Assembly (NCBI GenBank): GCA_002359215.1
Contig: DEMN01000006.1
Span: 1 to 64,000, forward strand
DNA: 64,000 bases
Origin: Flavobacteriales bacterium UBA2669
GTDB lineage: Bacteria; Bacteroidota; Bacteroidia; Flavobacteriales_E; Vicingaceae
Direction of reading: 5' to 3'
This document shows positions 43,092-52,221 of the stretch, in pieces. Positions within the stretch are counted from its first letter, which is position 1. Every line of letters begins with the position of its first letter. The position numbers were made by a program, and so were the translations under genes. The notes under the pieces are model-generated. The model made no database searches. It had not been told where the DNA came from and saw only the letters and a list, made by a program, of their open reading frames with translations.

Positions 43092-44860
43092 AGTTGCATT
43101 AGCCATTTTTCGTGTAACCTTTTAATTTCGTCTGTAGCGCTTTCAGCTTTAAAAATATAATACCTAATAACGGTTCTAGGCTTCATAGGAATTTTTATGG
43201 TCTGAATAATATTGTCTCTACTGATTAAAATATCGAGTATATTACCTTCTTTTTTGTTTTCAGTTATTTCGTCATAATTATCCGAAAAACGATAGTTATC
43301 TATTGCCAAAATTTCGTCATTAACATTTAAACCGCCATCGTAAGCAGCAGAATTTCTATAAACTGTTCTTATGGTATTTCCAGAGAGAGAGACTCCTAAG
43401 CTTAAATTGTTTTCTGTTAGAGGTTCTACCTGAAAGCCAACATAACTAAATAGAGTAGGGTAGTCGAATGTTTCAGTACCGTTAATGTATTTTGCATAAA
43501 AATCATCTAAATTTAATCCGCTAACTTCTTCCAATGTTTTTTTCATTTCTTCGGGAGTAAAGCCTCTGTTTTCTTCCTTGTAATACTTGTTGTAAAGGAG
43601 TTTCATTACATCATCCAATGATTTTTTTCCTTTGGTATTTTTAATAATCATTAAATCGAACATATTAGCAACCACACTTCCTTTAGTATAATAAGAAATA
43701 GTAGTGTTGTAGCTATTTTCAGTTGGTCGGTATGCTTTTATCCAAGCATCAAAACTAGCATGAGCTACTGGTTGGACTTTATTTCCAGGTTGGTTTTCAA
43801 TACTATTAATAGAAGATGAGAATTTACTTAAAATTTCCTCTTCGGTATAAAAACCTGCTCTGTAAAGCAGTAATTCATCATAGTAACTGGTAAAGCCTTC
43901 CATTACCCAAAGTAGAGAAGTATAATTTTCGTTAGAATAATCAAAAGGTCCTAATTCAATAGGTCTAATTCTTTTTACATTCCACAAATGAAAATATTCG
44001 TGAGCAACCAAACTTAAAAAGCCTTTGTAAGCAGAACCACTGTATGTCCATCTGTTTACTTGCAAGGTAGTAGAGCTGAGGTGTTCTAGTCCGCCACTTC
44101 CTCTGGTAAGATTATGAATAATAAAAGTATATTTTTTGTTGGGATTCTCACCAAAAACATTGGTACAAGCTTCTACTATTTTTGCCATGTCTTTTTTTAG
44201 CGTATCGATATTGTAATTTCCTTCGCCATACATTGCTACATGATGAAGAACTCCTGCAGCAGTAAAATCAAAAGTTACATGATTACCAATTTCAAAAGGA
44301 GCATCTACTAATATGTCGTAATTTTCGGCAACATAAACAAAACCTTTTTCGCCTTTAGCTTTAGGTAAAGCAGTGCTTACTTTTTTCCAGTCTTTATAAG
44401 GATGTATGGTTACTTTAGAAATTTCTTTTTGAGCAGGTTGATGTGCCATAAATATGCTTGTACCATTAAAATAGCCGTGAGAAGCATCTAAAAAACTTGT
44501 TCTTACACTCATTTCGTAAGCATAAACTTTATAGGTTACAACAATGTCAGATTTATTGTTAGAGGCAATACGCCAAGTGTTTTTATTAATTTTTTCGATG
44601 TTTAATTCTTTAGCATTTTGTTTGGCAGAAACAGCTTCAACACTTTTGGCAAATTCTCTAATTAAGTAAGAACCGGGAGCCCAAGTTGGCATATAAATAT
44701 CAATTTCATTTTCTTGATGATTTTTAATAATCATCTTTACTTCGAAGTAATGGGTATGTGGTTCGCTCATACTTACTTCATAATCTACATTAGCAGCTTG
44801 ATTTTGAAGAGTTAATAGTAATGTAGAAATGATGATTAATAGTACTGATAAGTGCTTCAT
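43088..44860 (-). CDS. M61-family peptidase (glycyl-aminopeptidase-like)
   Basis: A 590-residue exported metallopeptidase. The signal peptide is MKHLSVLLIIISTLLLTLQNQA. The M61 N-terminal beta domain follows, then the zinc site HEYFHLWNVKRIRP with H287, E288 and H291 and the second glutamate in EGFTSYYDELLLY. A PDZ-like domain occupies about residues 465-560 (LGVSLSGNTIRTVYRN). M61 enzymes remove N-terminal Gly or Ala. There is no T9SS tail, so it is probably periplasmic. It is the first gene of a pair with dihydrofolate reductase. Confidence 0.92.
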   Translation of the reverse strand: MKHLSVLLIIISTLLLTLQNQAANVDYEVSMSEPHTHYFEVKMIIKNHQENEIDIYMPTWAPGSYLIREFAKSVEAVSAKQNAKELNIEKINKNTWRIASNNKSDIVVTYKVYAYEMSVRTSFLDASHGYFNGTSIFMAHQPAQKEISKVTIHPYKDWKKVSTALPKAKGEKGFVYVAENYDILVDAPFEIGNHVTFDFTAAGVLHHVAMYGEGNYNIDTLKKDMAKIVEACTNVFGENPNKKYTFIIHNLTRGSGGLEHLSSTTLQVNRWTYSGSAYKGFLSLVAHEYFHLWNVKRIRPIELGPFDYSNENYTSLLWVMEGFTSYYDELLLYRAGFYTEEEILSKFSSSINSIENQPGNKVQPVAHASFDAWIKAYRPTENSYNTTISYYTKGSVVANMFDLMIIKNTKGKKSLDDVMKLLYNKYYKEENRGFTPEEMKKTLEEVSGLNLDDFYAKYINGTETFDYPTLFSYVGFQVEPLTENNLSLGVSLSGNTIRTVYRNSAAYDGGLNVNDEILAIDNYRFSDNYDEITENKKEGNILDILISRDNIIQTIKIPMKPRTVIRYYIFKAESATDEIKRLHEKWLMQL

Positions 44861-45049
44861 TTTTTTTATGCTTTAATAAGAAATACTAAATATTGTTAAA
44901 AGTAAAATTAGCTAATAATATTTAGTAAAAAAAGTGGTTTTAAATAACTATATTTACACTACAAAATTGAAACATATTAGATAAATAAAAAGTATAAGGT
45001 TGTTATAAACTGAACTGACAAACTTTTAAAAATATAAAACTAACTAACT

Positions 45050-45244
45050 ATGAGAAAAAGTAAACTTGAATATGCAAAAACCATTTTGAAGAAAGTGAGT
45101 TTTGATATCAAACTATTTAGAAAAGAATTGGCAAAATCATATCAATATCTAATGGAAGATGAAATAAAGGAATTAATGAATTGGGTAGAGAAAAATTTTG
45201 GTCAGCAATATTGTCTCACACCTATTTACGTTAAAAATAATTAG
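45050..45244 (+). CDS. Small helical protein of unknown function
   Basis: A 64-residue, mostly helical and strongly charged protein (KLEYAKTILKKVSFDIKLFRKELAKS; MEDEIKELMNWVEKNFG). It has one cysteine and no signal peptide. I do not recognise a family, but similar short proteins next to cold-shock genes occur in Flavobacteriia. Its gene is 95 bases before cspA with the same direction. The interval holds a separate -7 box, so the two may be transcribed apart. Confidence 0.65.
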   Translation: MRKSKLEYAKTILKKVSFDIKLFRKELAKSYQYLMEDEIKELMNWVEKNFGQQYCLTPIYVKNN

Positions 45245-45304
45245 TTTTTTAATTACTGTTTTTCAAATAATTAAGCAAAAATAATTTTCTATGCTTTTTT
45301 TGTA

Positions 45305-45312
45305 TAAATTTG
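45305..45312 (+). promoter_or_regulatory. Candidate -7 box of the cold-shock gene
   Basis: TAAATTTG matches TAnnTTTG fully and lies 27 bases before the cold-shock ATG at 45340. The leader is AT-rich (TTTTTATAAATTAATAA). No typical long cold-box leader was recognised. Confidence 0.5.
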
Positions 45313-45339
45313 CTTTTTATAAATTAATAATTTTTTACA

Positions 45340-45531
45340 ATGAAAAACGGTACAATTAAATTTTTTAATGATGAAAAAGGTTGGGGATTTATTACTCCAG
45401 AAGATGGAAGTAAAGATATCTTCGTTCACCATTCATCTAGTAATCAACCATTAAATGAAGGCGATAATGTTTCTTTCGACATCGAAGATAGCGATAGAGG
45501 ACCAAAAGCCATTAATGTGCAAGTTCAATAA
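45340..45531 (+). CDS. Cold-shock protein, CspA family
   Basis: A 63-residue single-stranded nucleic-acid-binding protein. RNP1 KGWGFI is at residues 13-18 and RNP2 DIFVHHSS at 26-33. It opens MKNGTIKFFNDEKGWGFI and ends IEDSDRGPKAINVQVQ. It probably melts RNA structure at low temperature or in growth transitions. The gene is followed by a very strong bidirectional terminator. Confidence 0.95.
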   Translation: MKNGTIKFFNDEKGWGFITPEDGSKDIFVHHSSSNQPLNEGDNVSFDIEDSDRGPKAINVQVQ

Positions 45532-45556
45532 GAAATATATATTTTTTATTATTACT

Positions 45557-45589
45557 AAAAAACCCATCGATTTAATCGATGGGTTTTTT
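45557..45589. terminator. Bidirectional terminator embedded in a coding end
   Basis: AAAAAACCCATCGAT (45557-45571) and ATCGATGGGTTTTTT (45575-45589) form a perfect 15-bp stem around a TTA loop, with U-runs on both strands. The loop is the stop codon of the minus-strand glycosyltransferase and one arm is its last five codons (KKPID). It ends both cspA and the polysaccharide locus. Confidence 0.92.
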
Positions 45590-46702
45590 TATTTTATTGG
45601 GTTGGGGAGCTATACACGTTTCAAAAACTTTTTCAAGATTTTCTACCATTTTTTCTTCAGTAAAGTAAGTTTTGTATTGCATTTTTGAATAGTTAGAAAA
45701 TTCACTTCTTTTATTTTTATCGGTTAATAAAATTTCTAATTTTTCAGCGATAGCAGTAGGATTTTCAGAAGGAACAATAAAACCATTTTTACCATCAATA
45801 ACAGATTCTATTATTGCACCTTGGTTGGTAGCAATAATAGGGAGACTATTTGCCATAGCCTCTACAATTACCCAGGGGTGTCCCTCGGGCATTTTTGGGC
45901 AAAAAACAAAAACATCGCTATTAGCAAACAACTGCATTTTTTCTTTACCACTTTGTGGGGGTAATATGGTAACATTATTCAATTGATGTTTTTCAATAAA
46001 ATTCAAACATTTGTTTTTAAATTGTTTATTGTCCCAAGCTCCGGCAGCATTCAATTGAAAATTGCTAATGTTCTTTTCTTTGAGTAGTAAAACAGCTTTT
46101 AAAATGTCATCAAAACTTTTAGATGGCAAAAAGTTGGCAAAATACAATACATTTAACTCATGGTTGTTTCTTTTTTCAAGATGATAATTCGCTCCATTAG
46201 GTACTACAAAAATGTTATTGTCGGGATAGAAATCTGAAAATAAATATTTTAGATTTTTCCCTAAAACAATTACACCATTGGTATTTTTAAGTGTTTTTTT
46301 TATGAAAAAGTTAATGAATGAATTGGCTGAGTTAAGCCAATTTTTAAAATTACTTCCTCTTAGTTGAATTACTACTTTTTTGTTTTTCCATTTTCCTAAT
46401 AGTATAAATGGGGCATCTTTAATAAATCCCATAGTGGTTTGGCTAATGGGAACTAAAATTAAGTCGGGTTGGTATTGGTTTATTTTTTTCAGAAAATGAA
46501 AATACATTTGAATACTTTTCCACGCTTTATTAAAACTCCATTTTCCCATAGAAGCCACATCAGCATTAATTCTTGTATCGAAATGAGTTAAATTAAACTT
46601 GTTCTTAAGTTCGGAATTTAAAATTAGCTGAGTAGCAATAGCGGGTCCTATAAAAGGAGGAGGAAGCTTTCCTAATATAAAAACTGTAGGTTTATTATTC
46701 AT
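45572..46702 (-). CDS. Glycosyltransferase, GT4 family
   Basis: A 376-residue GT-B fold enzyme. The C-terminal donor-binding region has EGHPWVIVEAMANSLPIIAT, the E-x7-E type motif of GT4, and the N-terminal domain opens VFILGKLPPPFIGPAIAT. It probably transfers a sugar to the growing lipid-linked repeat unit of the locus; donor and linkage are unknown. It is the last gene of the minus-strand run. It overlaps the ligase/polymerase gene by 8 bases. Its final codons double as a terminator arm. Confidence 0.85.
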   Translation of the reverse strand: MNNKPTVFILGKLPPPFIGPAIATQLILNSELKNKFNLTHFDTRINADVASMGKWSFNKAWKSIQMYFHFLKKINQYQPDLILVPISQTTMGFIKDAPFILLGKWKNKKVVIQLRGSNFKNWLNSANSFINFFIKKTLKNTNGVIVLGKNLKYLFSDFYPDNNIFVVPNGANYHLEKRNNHELNVLYFANFLPSKSFDDILKAVLLLKEKNISNFQLNAAGAWDNKQFKNKCLNFIEKHQLNNVTILPPQSGKEKMQLFANSDVFVFCPKMPEGHPWVIVEAMANSLPIIATNQGAIIESVIDGKNGFIVPSENPTAIAEKLEILLTDKNKRSEFSNYSKMQYKTYFTEEKMVENLEKVFETCIAPQPNKIKKPID

Positions 46703-47960
46703 TAATTACTTTTTTCGAAATCATTTTAAAAGGCAATGCTATATAGGCAAAAATACACATCATCATATACACAAAAGGTGGGTAATACGTTGGGACAACA
46801 CTTATAGAGTATAGTAAAATAATAGCTAATAAACCATAAGCTAAAAAACGCTGGGCGTAACCTGTTTGTTTGGCTCTTTTAAAGAAAGAAAAGAGCACTA
46901 ATAAATAAGCATATAAACCAAAATATCCACTTAAAAATAAAATTCTAACATAATCACTATGGGAACCAACACCTACAAAATGGTAGGAATATTTTAATGT
47001 AAAAGGATAACCGAAAAATTGGACAAATATATTTTGGTCGGTAAATATTCCTGCCATATATTCCCATCGTCCAACGCGTCCATGCAGTAATCTTCCTGAT
47101 TCTTGTTCTCCCTCAAAAACAGCAACATCGGTTTCTAATAATGGAGTAATTTTTTCTTCAATTATAGGTTGACCAAAAAATATAAATAAGCTAAATAACA
47201 TTAATGAAATCCCAAATGCTGCGGCTTTGTTAGTTTTAAAATTATACACTAAAAACAATAATAAAATTAATACGAAAATAGTGTATGAGGCAATATGATG
47301 AATATTTACTAAGGCTAGTAGAGCAAAGGCAGCTACGATTAATAAAGTTCTTAATCTTTTTCTCATCGGAACTAATTTTCTTTTGGAGAAGTAGAAATAA
47401 CAAGCAATTAAAAAGCTAAATAGCAGGTAAATACCATAACTTACTACATCACCAAAGCTACCTTGTATTCTGCCCATCCCTCTACTTTCTTCTACTCTAA
47501 TAGGATTAATAACTACTTCATACATCAAAATTCCGGCAACAAAAATGGAGGAATAAAGAAAAGTAGTAAGTATTCCGTCTAAATCTTCTTTAGATTGTAT
47601 GAATCTTCTGGCAAAAAAGTACATGTAAACAGGTAATGAAAGTTTTAATAAATATTCAAACGATTCCATAGAAAGCGGATCGAACACAATTACAAAGAAT
47701 GTTCCAAGCAAAAGAAAAAATGAAAAAAATCGCATGTGTCGGTCTAATTTTGTTGAAGCCGGTTTTTTGGTTTTTGCCAAAACATAAATTACCATTAATG
47801 GGGTTAGAACTCCGGTAATATATAAAGGAGATAAAAACGGTGAAATATTTTTTAGGAAGTATAAATTATCAATTATTGGTCGGACTAAAACCAATAAAAT
47901 AAACCATTTGAGTAGCCAAGGTTTTGATTTTAGCCATATTTTCCATTGATTAAACTTCAC
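46695..47960 (-). CDS. O-antigen ligase/polymerase-like (Wzy or WaaL) membrane protein
   Basis: A 421-residue protein with about ten predicted membrane helices and a large loop between residues about 280 and 335. The loop and next helix contain GVGSHSDYVRILFLSGYFG, matching the Wzy_C-type pattern shared by O-antigen polymerases and ligases. In a locus with a Wzx-like flippase and a Wzc-like kinase, a polymerase role is the better guess, but ligase activity cannot be excluded. It overlaps the neighbouring glycosyltransferase genes by 8 and 11 bases. Confidence 0.78.
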   Translation of the reverse strand: MKFNQWKIWLKSKPWLLKWFILLVLVRPIIDNLYFLKNISPFLSPLYITGVLTPLMVIYVLAKTKKPASTKLDRHMRFFSFFLLLGTFFVIVFDPLSMESFEYLLKLSLPVYMYFFARRFIQSKEDLDGILTTFLYSSIFVAGILMYEVVINPIRVEESRGMGRIQGSFGDVVSYGIYLLFSFLIACYFYFSKRKLVPMRKRLRTLLIVAAFALLALVNIHHIASYTIFVLILLLFLVYNFKTNKAAAFGISLMLFSLFIFFGQPIIEEKITPLLETDVAVFEGEQESGRLLHGRVGRWEYMAGIFTDQNIFVQFFGYPFTLKYSYHFVGVGSHSDYVRILFLSGYFGLYAYLLVLFSFFKRAKQTGYAQRFLAYGLLAIILLYSISVVPTYYPPFVYMMMCIFAYIALPFKMISKKVINE

Positions 47961-49092
47961 TATGCAATAGTATTTTTTTTGCCAAGTTCTGATAGTTAAA
48001 TTTTTTGGCTAAAGTAATGCGTTCTTCTCGGTTTTTTGTTACAGAAGTTTTTATTTTATGAATATCTTCTGTAGTTAATTCATTAAAATAGCTGCCATTT
48101 TTCTCGTTCAGAATATGTTTTACATTGTTTTGTTGTGGTAAAAATAAATATAATCCGGTAGCTAACGCTTCAAAAATAGAAATAGCAGCTCTGGTAAAAA
48201 TGCTTATATCAGCAGCATTGTAATATTTCCTCACTTCTTTGGCCTTCATAAAAGGCAATGTTTTAATTTTAGTCGAGAATGCTTTTTGCTGAATATAATT
48301 TTTCAAATTTTCACCGTGGTTATCATCATGAAAACCAATAATAAGATAAGTAACGGATATGTTATTTTGATTACACTCATCAATAATATCAATGATTTTT
48401 TCTAAGTTTTTTTCTGGGACAACCCTTGTTGCCGTAATAATTAATAATTCATCATCAGGTAGGCTTAACTCTTTTCTTTTAGAGATTCTCTCTTCTTCAT
48501 TGAAGAAAAACATATACTCATCAAATCCAAGCGAAATTTCTACACTTTTTTGATGAAGTTGATTTATCAATCTCGGATTGATAAATTGAGTTATGATATC
48601 ATTAGTAGAAGGTGTATAAGGAAATAAAACAGTAGATTTTTCTATAGCTAATTCATACACTTTCTTTTTCAAAATAATTTGTATGAGTTTGTTTTTTAGC
48701 TTTTTAAATCCATAAGTTTTGGCGTAAGTTTCTTCATTATCACCCAATAAGGTAACAATTTTATAGGCTGGATTTTTTTGTTCGTAAATGGGCTGAGGAA
48801 ACAATTTTCCCACACCAATACATATCACTAATTCAGGGTTAAATTCATTTAGCTTAGGAAGTAATTTTTTAGATTTTACCATTTGTCCGAGCATAAAATC
48901 CGCTTGGAATCTTTCTATTTTAAAAGGAATATTTTTGTCGTTAATAGTGGTTAAGCTTCCTACATAAGCAGGAATGGTTGAAGTTGTGAAAACAGCAATA
49001 TTGTGGTTTAATTGGTGTAGGGCATTTGCCAAATGAACTTCAATATATCCCATATTGGAAATAAAATGCCCACAAACAATAGCTATTTTCAT
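47950..49092 (-). CDS. Glycosyltransferase, GT4-like
   Basis: A 380-residue GT-B protein. It opens MKIAIVCGHFISNMGYIEVHLANAL, the usual nucleotide-fold start. The donor site reads YYNAADISIFTRAAISIFEALATGLY, a weaker GT4 motif in which the first glutamate of E-x7-E is replaced (AAISIFEA). It may have an unusual donor or altered activity. It overlaps the Wzy-like gene by 11 bases and is separated from asnB by 82 bases. Confidence 0.76.
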   Translation of the reverse strand: MKIAIVCGHFISNMGYIEVHLANALHQLNHNIAVFTTSTIPAYVGSLTTINDKNIPFKIERFQADFMLGQMVKSKKLLPKLNEFNPELVICIGVGKLFPQPIYEQKNPAYKIVTLLGDNEETYAKTYGFKKLKNKLIQIILKKKVYELAIEKSTVLFPYTPSTNDIITQFINPRLINQLHQKSVEISLGFDEYMFFFNEEERISKRKELSLPDDELLIITATRVVPEKNLEKIIDIIDECNQNNISVTYLIIGFHDDNHGENLKNYIQQKAFSTKIKTLPFMKAKEVRKYYNAADISIFTRAAISIFEALATGLYLFLPQQNNVKHILNEKNGSYFNELTTEDIHKIKTSVTKNREERITLAKKFNYQNLAKKILLHSEV

Positions 49093-49174
49093 ATGTAGAT
49101 ATTTATTATTTTAATTGCAAAATACACAAAGTTTATTGTAAAGAAAACAAAGCAATAATTAAAATTTGAGGTAA

Positions 49175-51094
49175 TTATAAAGGAGTGATATTATTATACC
49201 ATTTTACTACAGAATAAACCCTCCAGAATTCACTTAAGTGTGTTGCATTTGAAAAATCTTGATTACACAATTTTAATAAATAATCTCTATCAACAATGTC
49301 AGGTGTTTTTAGTTCTTTAAGTTCCTGTGTTAGCATATCCATCATTTCATTTTTCCATTCTTGTTGAGGTGTAACAAAACCTTTTTTATCTTTACGCCAA
49401 ACAATTTCACTGGGTAATTTATTGTCCAAAATTTTTCTTAAAATAAGTTTTGTCCATCCGCCATTAATTTTTTCGTTGGTTGGTAATGCTCTAATAAAAT
49501 TTATCAAACGGTGGTCTAAAAAAGGCACTCTAGACTCAATTGAGAAAGCCATGGAATTTCGGTCTTCATAACGAAGTAACTCATACATTCCAAATTGTAT
49601 ACTTAAATTGGTGTGTTGACTAAATGTTTTTCCACCTCTTTTAGGAACTTCTAAACTTAATTCTTTCAGTGATTTTTCTTTAATAAAAGCGTAACTATGT
49701 CTTTCTGTAGCTCTTAATTTTTGTTGTAATTTTTCGGGAAGGTAGTAATAAGCAGCTCTTAAAACAGCCATTTTAACCGCAGGAGTAAAGTTTTTTCTTA
49801 ATAAATAATATTGTTTAAAGAACTGAATAAATTTCATTTTTTTTAAAAGCTCAATGAGTTGTAGTCCTGCAAAATTGTAGTAACCACCCAGTATTTCGTC
49901 AGCACCTTGTCCATCTAACAACACTTTTACTTGATGTTGGTTGGCAGATTTCATGACTTCCCATTGAGCAAAAATGGAAGTAGAACCTATTGGCAAATCT
50001 TGATGATAAATTATTTTATCTAAATCTTTGAGAAAAGTTGCAGCATTAGGATAAGTGTAATGGTCGGTAACATTTTTTAATGAATTGGCAACTATTTTAG
50101 CATAATTCGATTCATCAACAGTTTTGTTTTTATAAGCAGCAGTAAATGTTTGCATTTTTTTGTCGCCTAATTGCTGAGCAGCATAATGAACAATAGCACT
50201 TGAATCTAAACCACCACTTAGACAAGAACCAATTTCCACATCTGATCGTAAATGAAGAGCAATGGAATCGTTAAATAATTCTTCAAATTGTTGGGCTAAA
50301 TTTTGAGTGTTGGAAAGTTTGTCAACGGCATTATCCAACGAAAAATAATTTTGTTTTTTTATTGATAAATCGCTTAAATCAATTTCGTAATTACAACCCG
50401 GTTCAAGATCAATAATGTTTTTATATAGATTTTGATATGGTTGATGAGTTGTTCCGTAAGCTAAATAAGAACCTAAATTTTCGTCAGAAATACTTTTATC
50501 CACTTTTGCCAAAGGAAGTAAGGCTTTAATTTCGGAGGAAAAAGCAAAAAAATCTGCTGTTTTATAAAGGTATAAAGGTTTTATACCAAATCTATCGCGT
50601 GAAAGGAATAACTTTTTTTCTTCATGTTGATAAATAGTAAAAGCCCACATACCCACAAATTGGGTTATACAAGTTGCTCCCCATTCTATAAAAGCATTTA
50701 AAACTACTTCGGTATCACTTTCCGATTGAAAAACATAGCCTTTTTGTTCAAGGACTGAACGAATTTCTTTGTAATTATAAATTTCTCCATTAAAGGTAAT
50801 AGAAAAATTTTCATTTTCGGCACACATGGGTTGATGTCCGTTTACTGAAACATCAATAATAGAAAGCCTTCTGTGCAGCAATATTAAGTTTGCTTGAAAG
50901 TCGCTTTCTTCAATATGCTCAACATTAGAAAGCGTTTTTATGGTTTCGTTTCCACGAAATGTTTTAACAGCATCTTCATTTGCTAGCAAAAAACCTTCAT
51001 CATCAGGTCCACGATGTTGTAAAATGTGTGACATTAAAACAGCATCTGCTTTAGTCACTCCATTTTTATCGTAAATTCCCGCTATTCCGCACAT
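49175..51094 (-). CDS. asnB: Asparagine synthetase (glutamine-hydrolysing) AsnB family
   Basis: A 639-residue amidotransferase with an N-terminal glutaminase domain whose catalytic Cys follows the initiator Met (MCGIAGIYDK). The C-terminal synthetase domain carries the PP-loop SGGLDSSAIVHY near residue 290 and later RVPFLDHRLINF. In polysaccharide loci AsnB relatives often amidate a sugar acid (WbpS-like) instead of making asparagine. Which one applies is not shown by sequence alone. The start overlaps the upstream glycosyltransferase gene by 13 bases, so it belongs to the locus operon. Confidence 0.88.
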   Translation of the reverse strand: MCGIAGIYDKNGVTKADAVLMSHILQHRGPDDEGFLLANEDAVKTFRGNETIKTLSNVEHIEESDFQANLILLHRRLSIIDVSVNGHQPMCAENENFSITFNGEIYNYKEIRSVLEQKGYVFQSESDTEVVLNAFIEWGATCITQFVGMWAFTIYQHEEKKLFLSRDRFGIKPLYLYKTADFFAFSSEIKALLPLAKVDKSISDENLGSYLAYGTTHQPYQNLYKNIIDLEPGCNYEIDLSDLSIKKQNYFSLDNAVDKLSNTQNLAQQFEELFNDSIALHLRSDVEIGSCLSGGLDSSAIVHYAAQQLGDKKMQTFTAAYKNKTVDESNYAKIVANSLKNVTDHYTYPNAATFLKDLDKIIYHQDLPIGSTSIFAQWEVMKSANQHQVKVLLDGQGADEILGGYYNFAGLQLIELLKKMKFIQFFKQYYLLRKNFTPAVKMAVLRAAYYYLPEKLQQKLRATERHSYAFIKEKSLKELSLEVPKRGGKTFSQHTNLSIQFGMYELLRYEDRNSMAFSIESRVPFLDHRLINFIRALPTNEKINGGWTKLILRKILDNKLPSEIVWRKDKKGFVTPQQEWKNEMMDMLTQELKELKTPDIVDRDYLLKLCNQDFSNATHLSEFWRVYSVVKWYNNITPL

Positions 51095-52221
51095 AGTTCT
51101 TGATAGATTGCTGTTAGTTTATTGCCAAAAGTAGTTATTCCAAATTGTTTAGCCGTTTTTTCACTAATATTGCTAGAATTGTACTGATTGTAGCCTTTAA
51201 TCATTTGCAACATTCCTTCATAAATGGCATTTATATCATCTGGATTTACTAAAATACCGTTAGTTTCATTTACAAATTCTTTAGGTGCAGTTTGGTTGGT
51301 ACAAACCACAGGAACGCCACAACATAATGCTTCTGCGACTACTAATCCAAAGGTCTCGTGGCGACTAGGAAATACCAAAAAATCAACTGTTTTTAGTGTC
51401 TTGGCAATTTCTTCTTTGGTGAGCAAGCCTTTCATTTTCACCTTGTTTTGAAGCTGATTTTCTTCAATATATTTTTCAATAGCTACTTTTTCCTCGCCTT
51501 CTCCAACTATTTTTAATTCATAATCAGGATGTGTTGAAAGTAGCTGATGAAAAGCTTTTAAAGTTCTTAATCCACCTTTAAATTCATCTAACCTACTTAC
51601 GAAAGCAATTTTATTAAATAAGATGTTTTCAGGTTTGGGTTTAAAAACAATATCATTTACAGGATTGTATGTTACTATAATTTTATTTTCAGGAATATTT
51701 AGTTTAAGAACTTCTTGTTTTTGATGCTCACTTACCACCAACACTTTATTTGCTTTTTTTCCTACAAATCTTGCTATTTTGGATAAAATGGGATGTTGAG
51801 CAATTCTAGAAAACGGTCCAGTATGTTCAGTAACTACAAATGGAATTTTTAATTTTTTACTAATAAAATAAGCCAGCAAACCATTTAATACTAATCCGTG
51901 AGCGTGAATAATATTGGTTGATTTAAAAGTAACTCCATATTGATAACCTTTCCAAAACCATTTTAAATATAAAAGCGGTTTCGTCCATTTGGGTAGATTT
52001 CTTTTACAAACCACCACCCTGGTTAGTTTAAATTTATTTTTATACAACTCACTAAAACAACCTTTTTGTTCTCCTTTTAATCGAATGTAAAGTGTTTGTG
52101 TATCAATATTTGAGTGAATTGCTAATAAATAATCTTCAATAAAGACACCTTTCATATTTCCTTCAAAATCAGGAAATAGTTCGGGTAAAATAAGTGCTTT
52201 TATGTGTCGGGGGTTATTCAA
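51082..52221 (-). CDS. Glycosyltransferase, GT4 family
   Basis: A 379-residue GT-B enzyme. The donor-binding segment SRHETFGLVVAEALCCGVPVV has the full E-x7-E motif, and KIAFVSRLDEFKGGLRTLKAF is the Rossmann hinge typical of GT4. The acceptor domain begins IKALILPELFPDFEGNMKGVF, where a Gly-containing loop fits an acceptor-binding site. It likely adds one sugar of the repeat unit. It overlaps asnB (13 bases) and the methyltransferase gene (4 bases). Confidence 0.88.
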   Translation of the reverse strand: MNNPRHIKALILPELFPDFEGNMKGVFIEDYLLAIHSNIDTQTLYIRLKGEQKGCFSELYKNKFKLTRVVVCKRNLPKWTKPLLYLKWFWKGYQYGVTFKSTNIIHAHGLVLNGLLAYFISKKLKIPFVVTEHTGPFSRIAQHPILSKIARFVGKKANKVLVVSEHQKQEVLKLNIPENKIIVTYNPVNDIVFKPKPENILFNKIAFVSRLDEFKGGLRTLKAFHQLLSTHPDYELKIVGEGEEKVAIEKYIEENQLQNKVKMKGLLTKEEIAKTLKTVDFLVFPSRHETFGLVVAEALCCGVPVVCTNQTAPKEFVNETNGILVNPDDINAIYEGMLQMIKGYNQYNSSNISEKTAKQFGITTFGNKLTAIYQELCAE

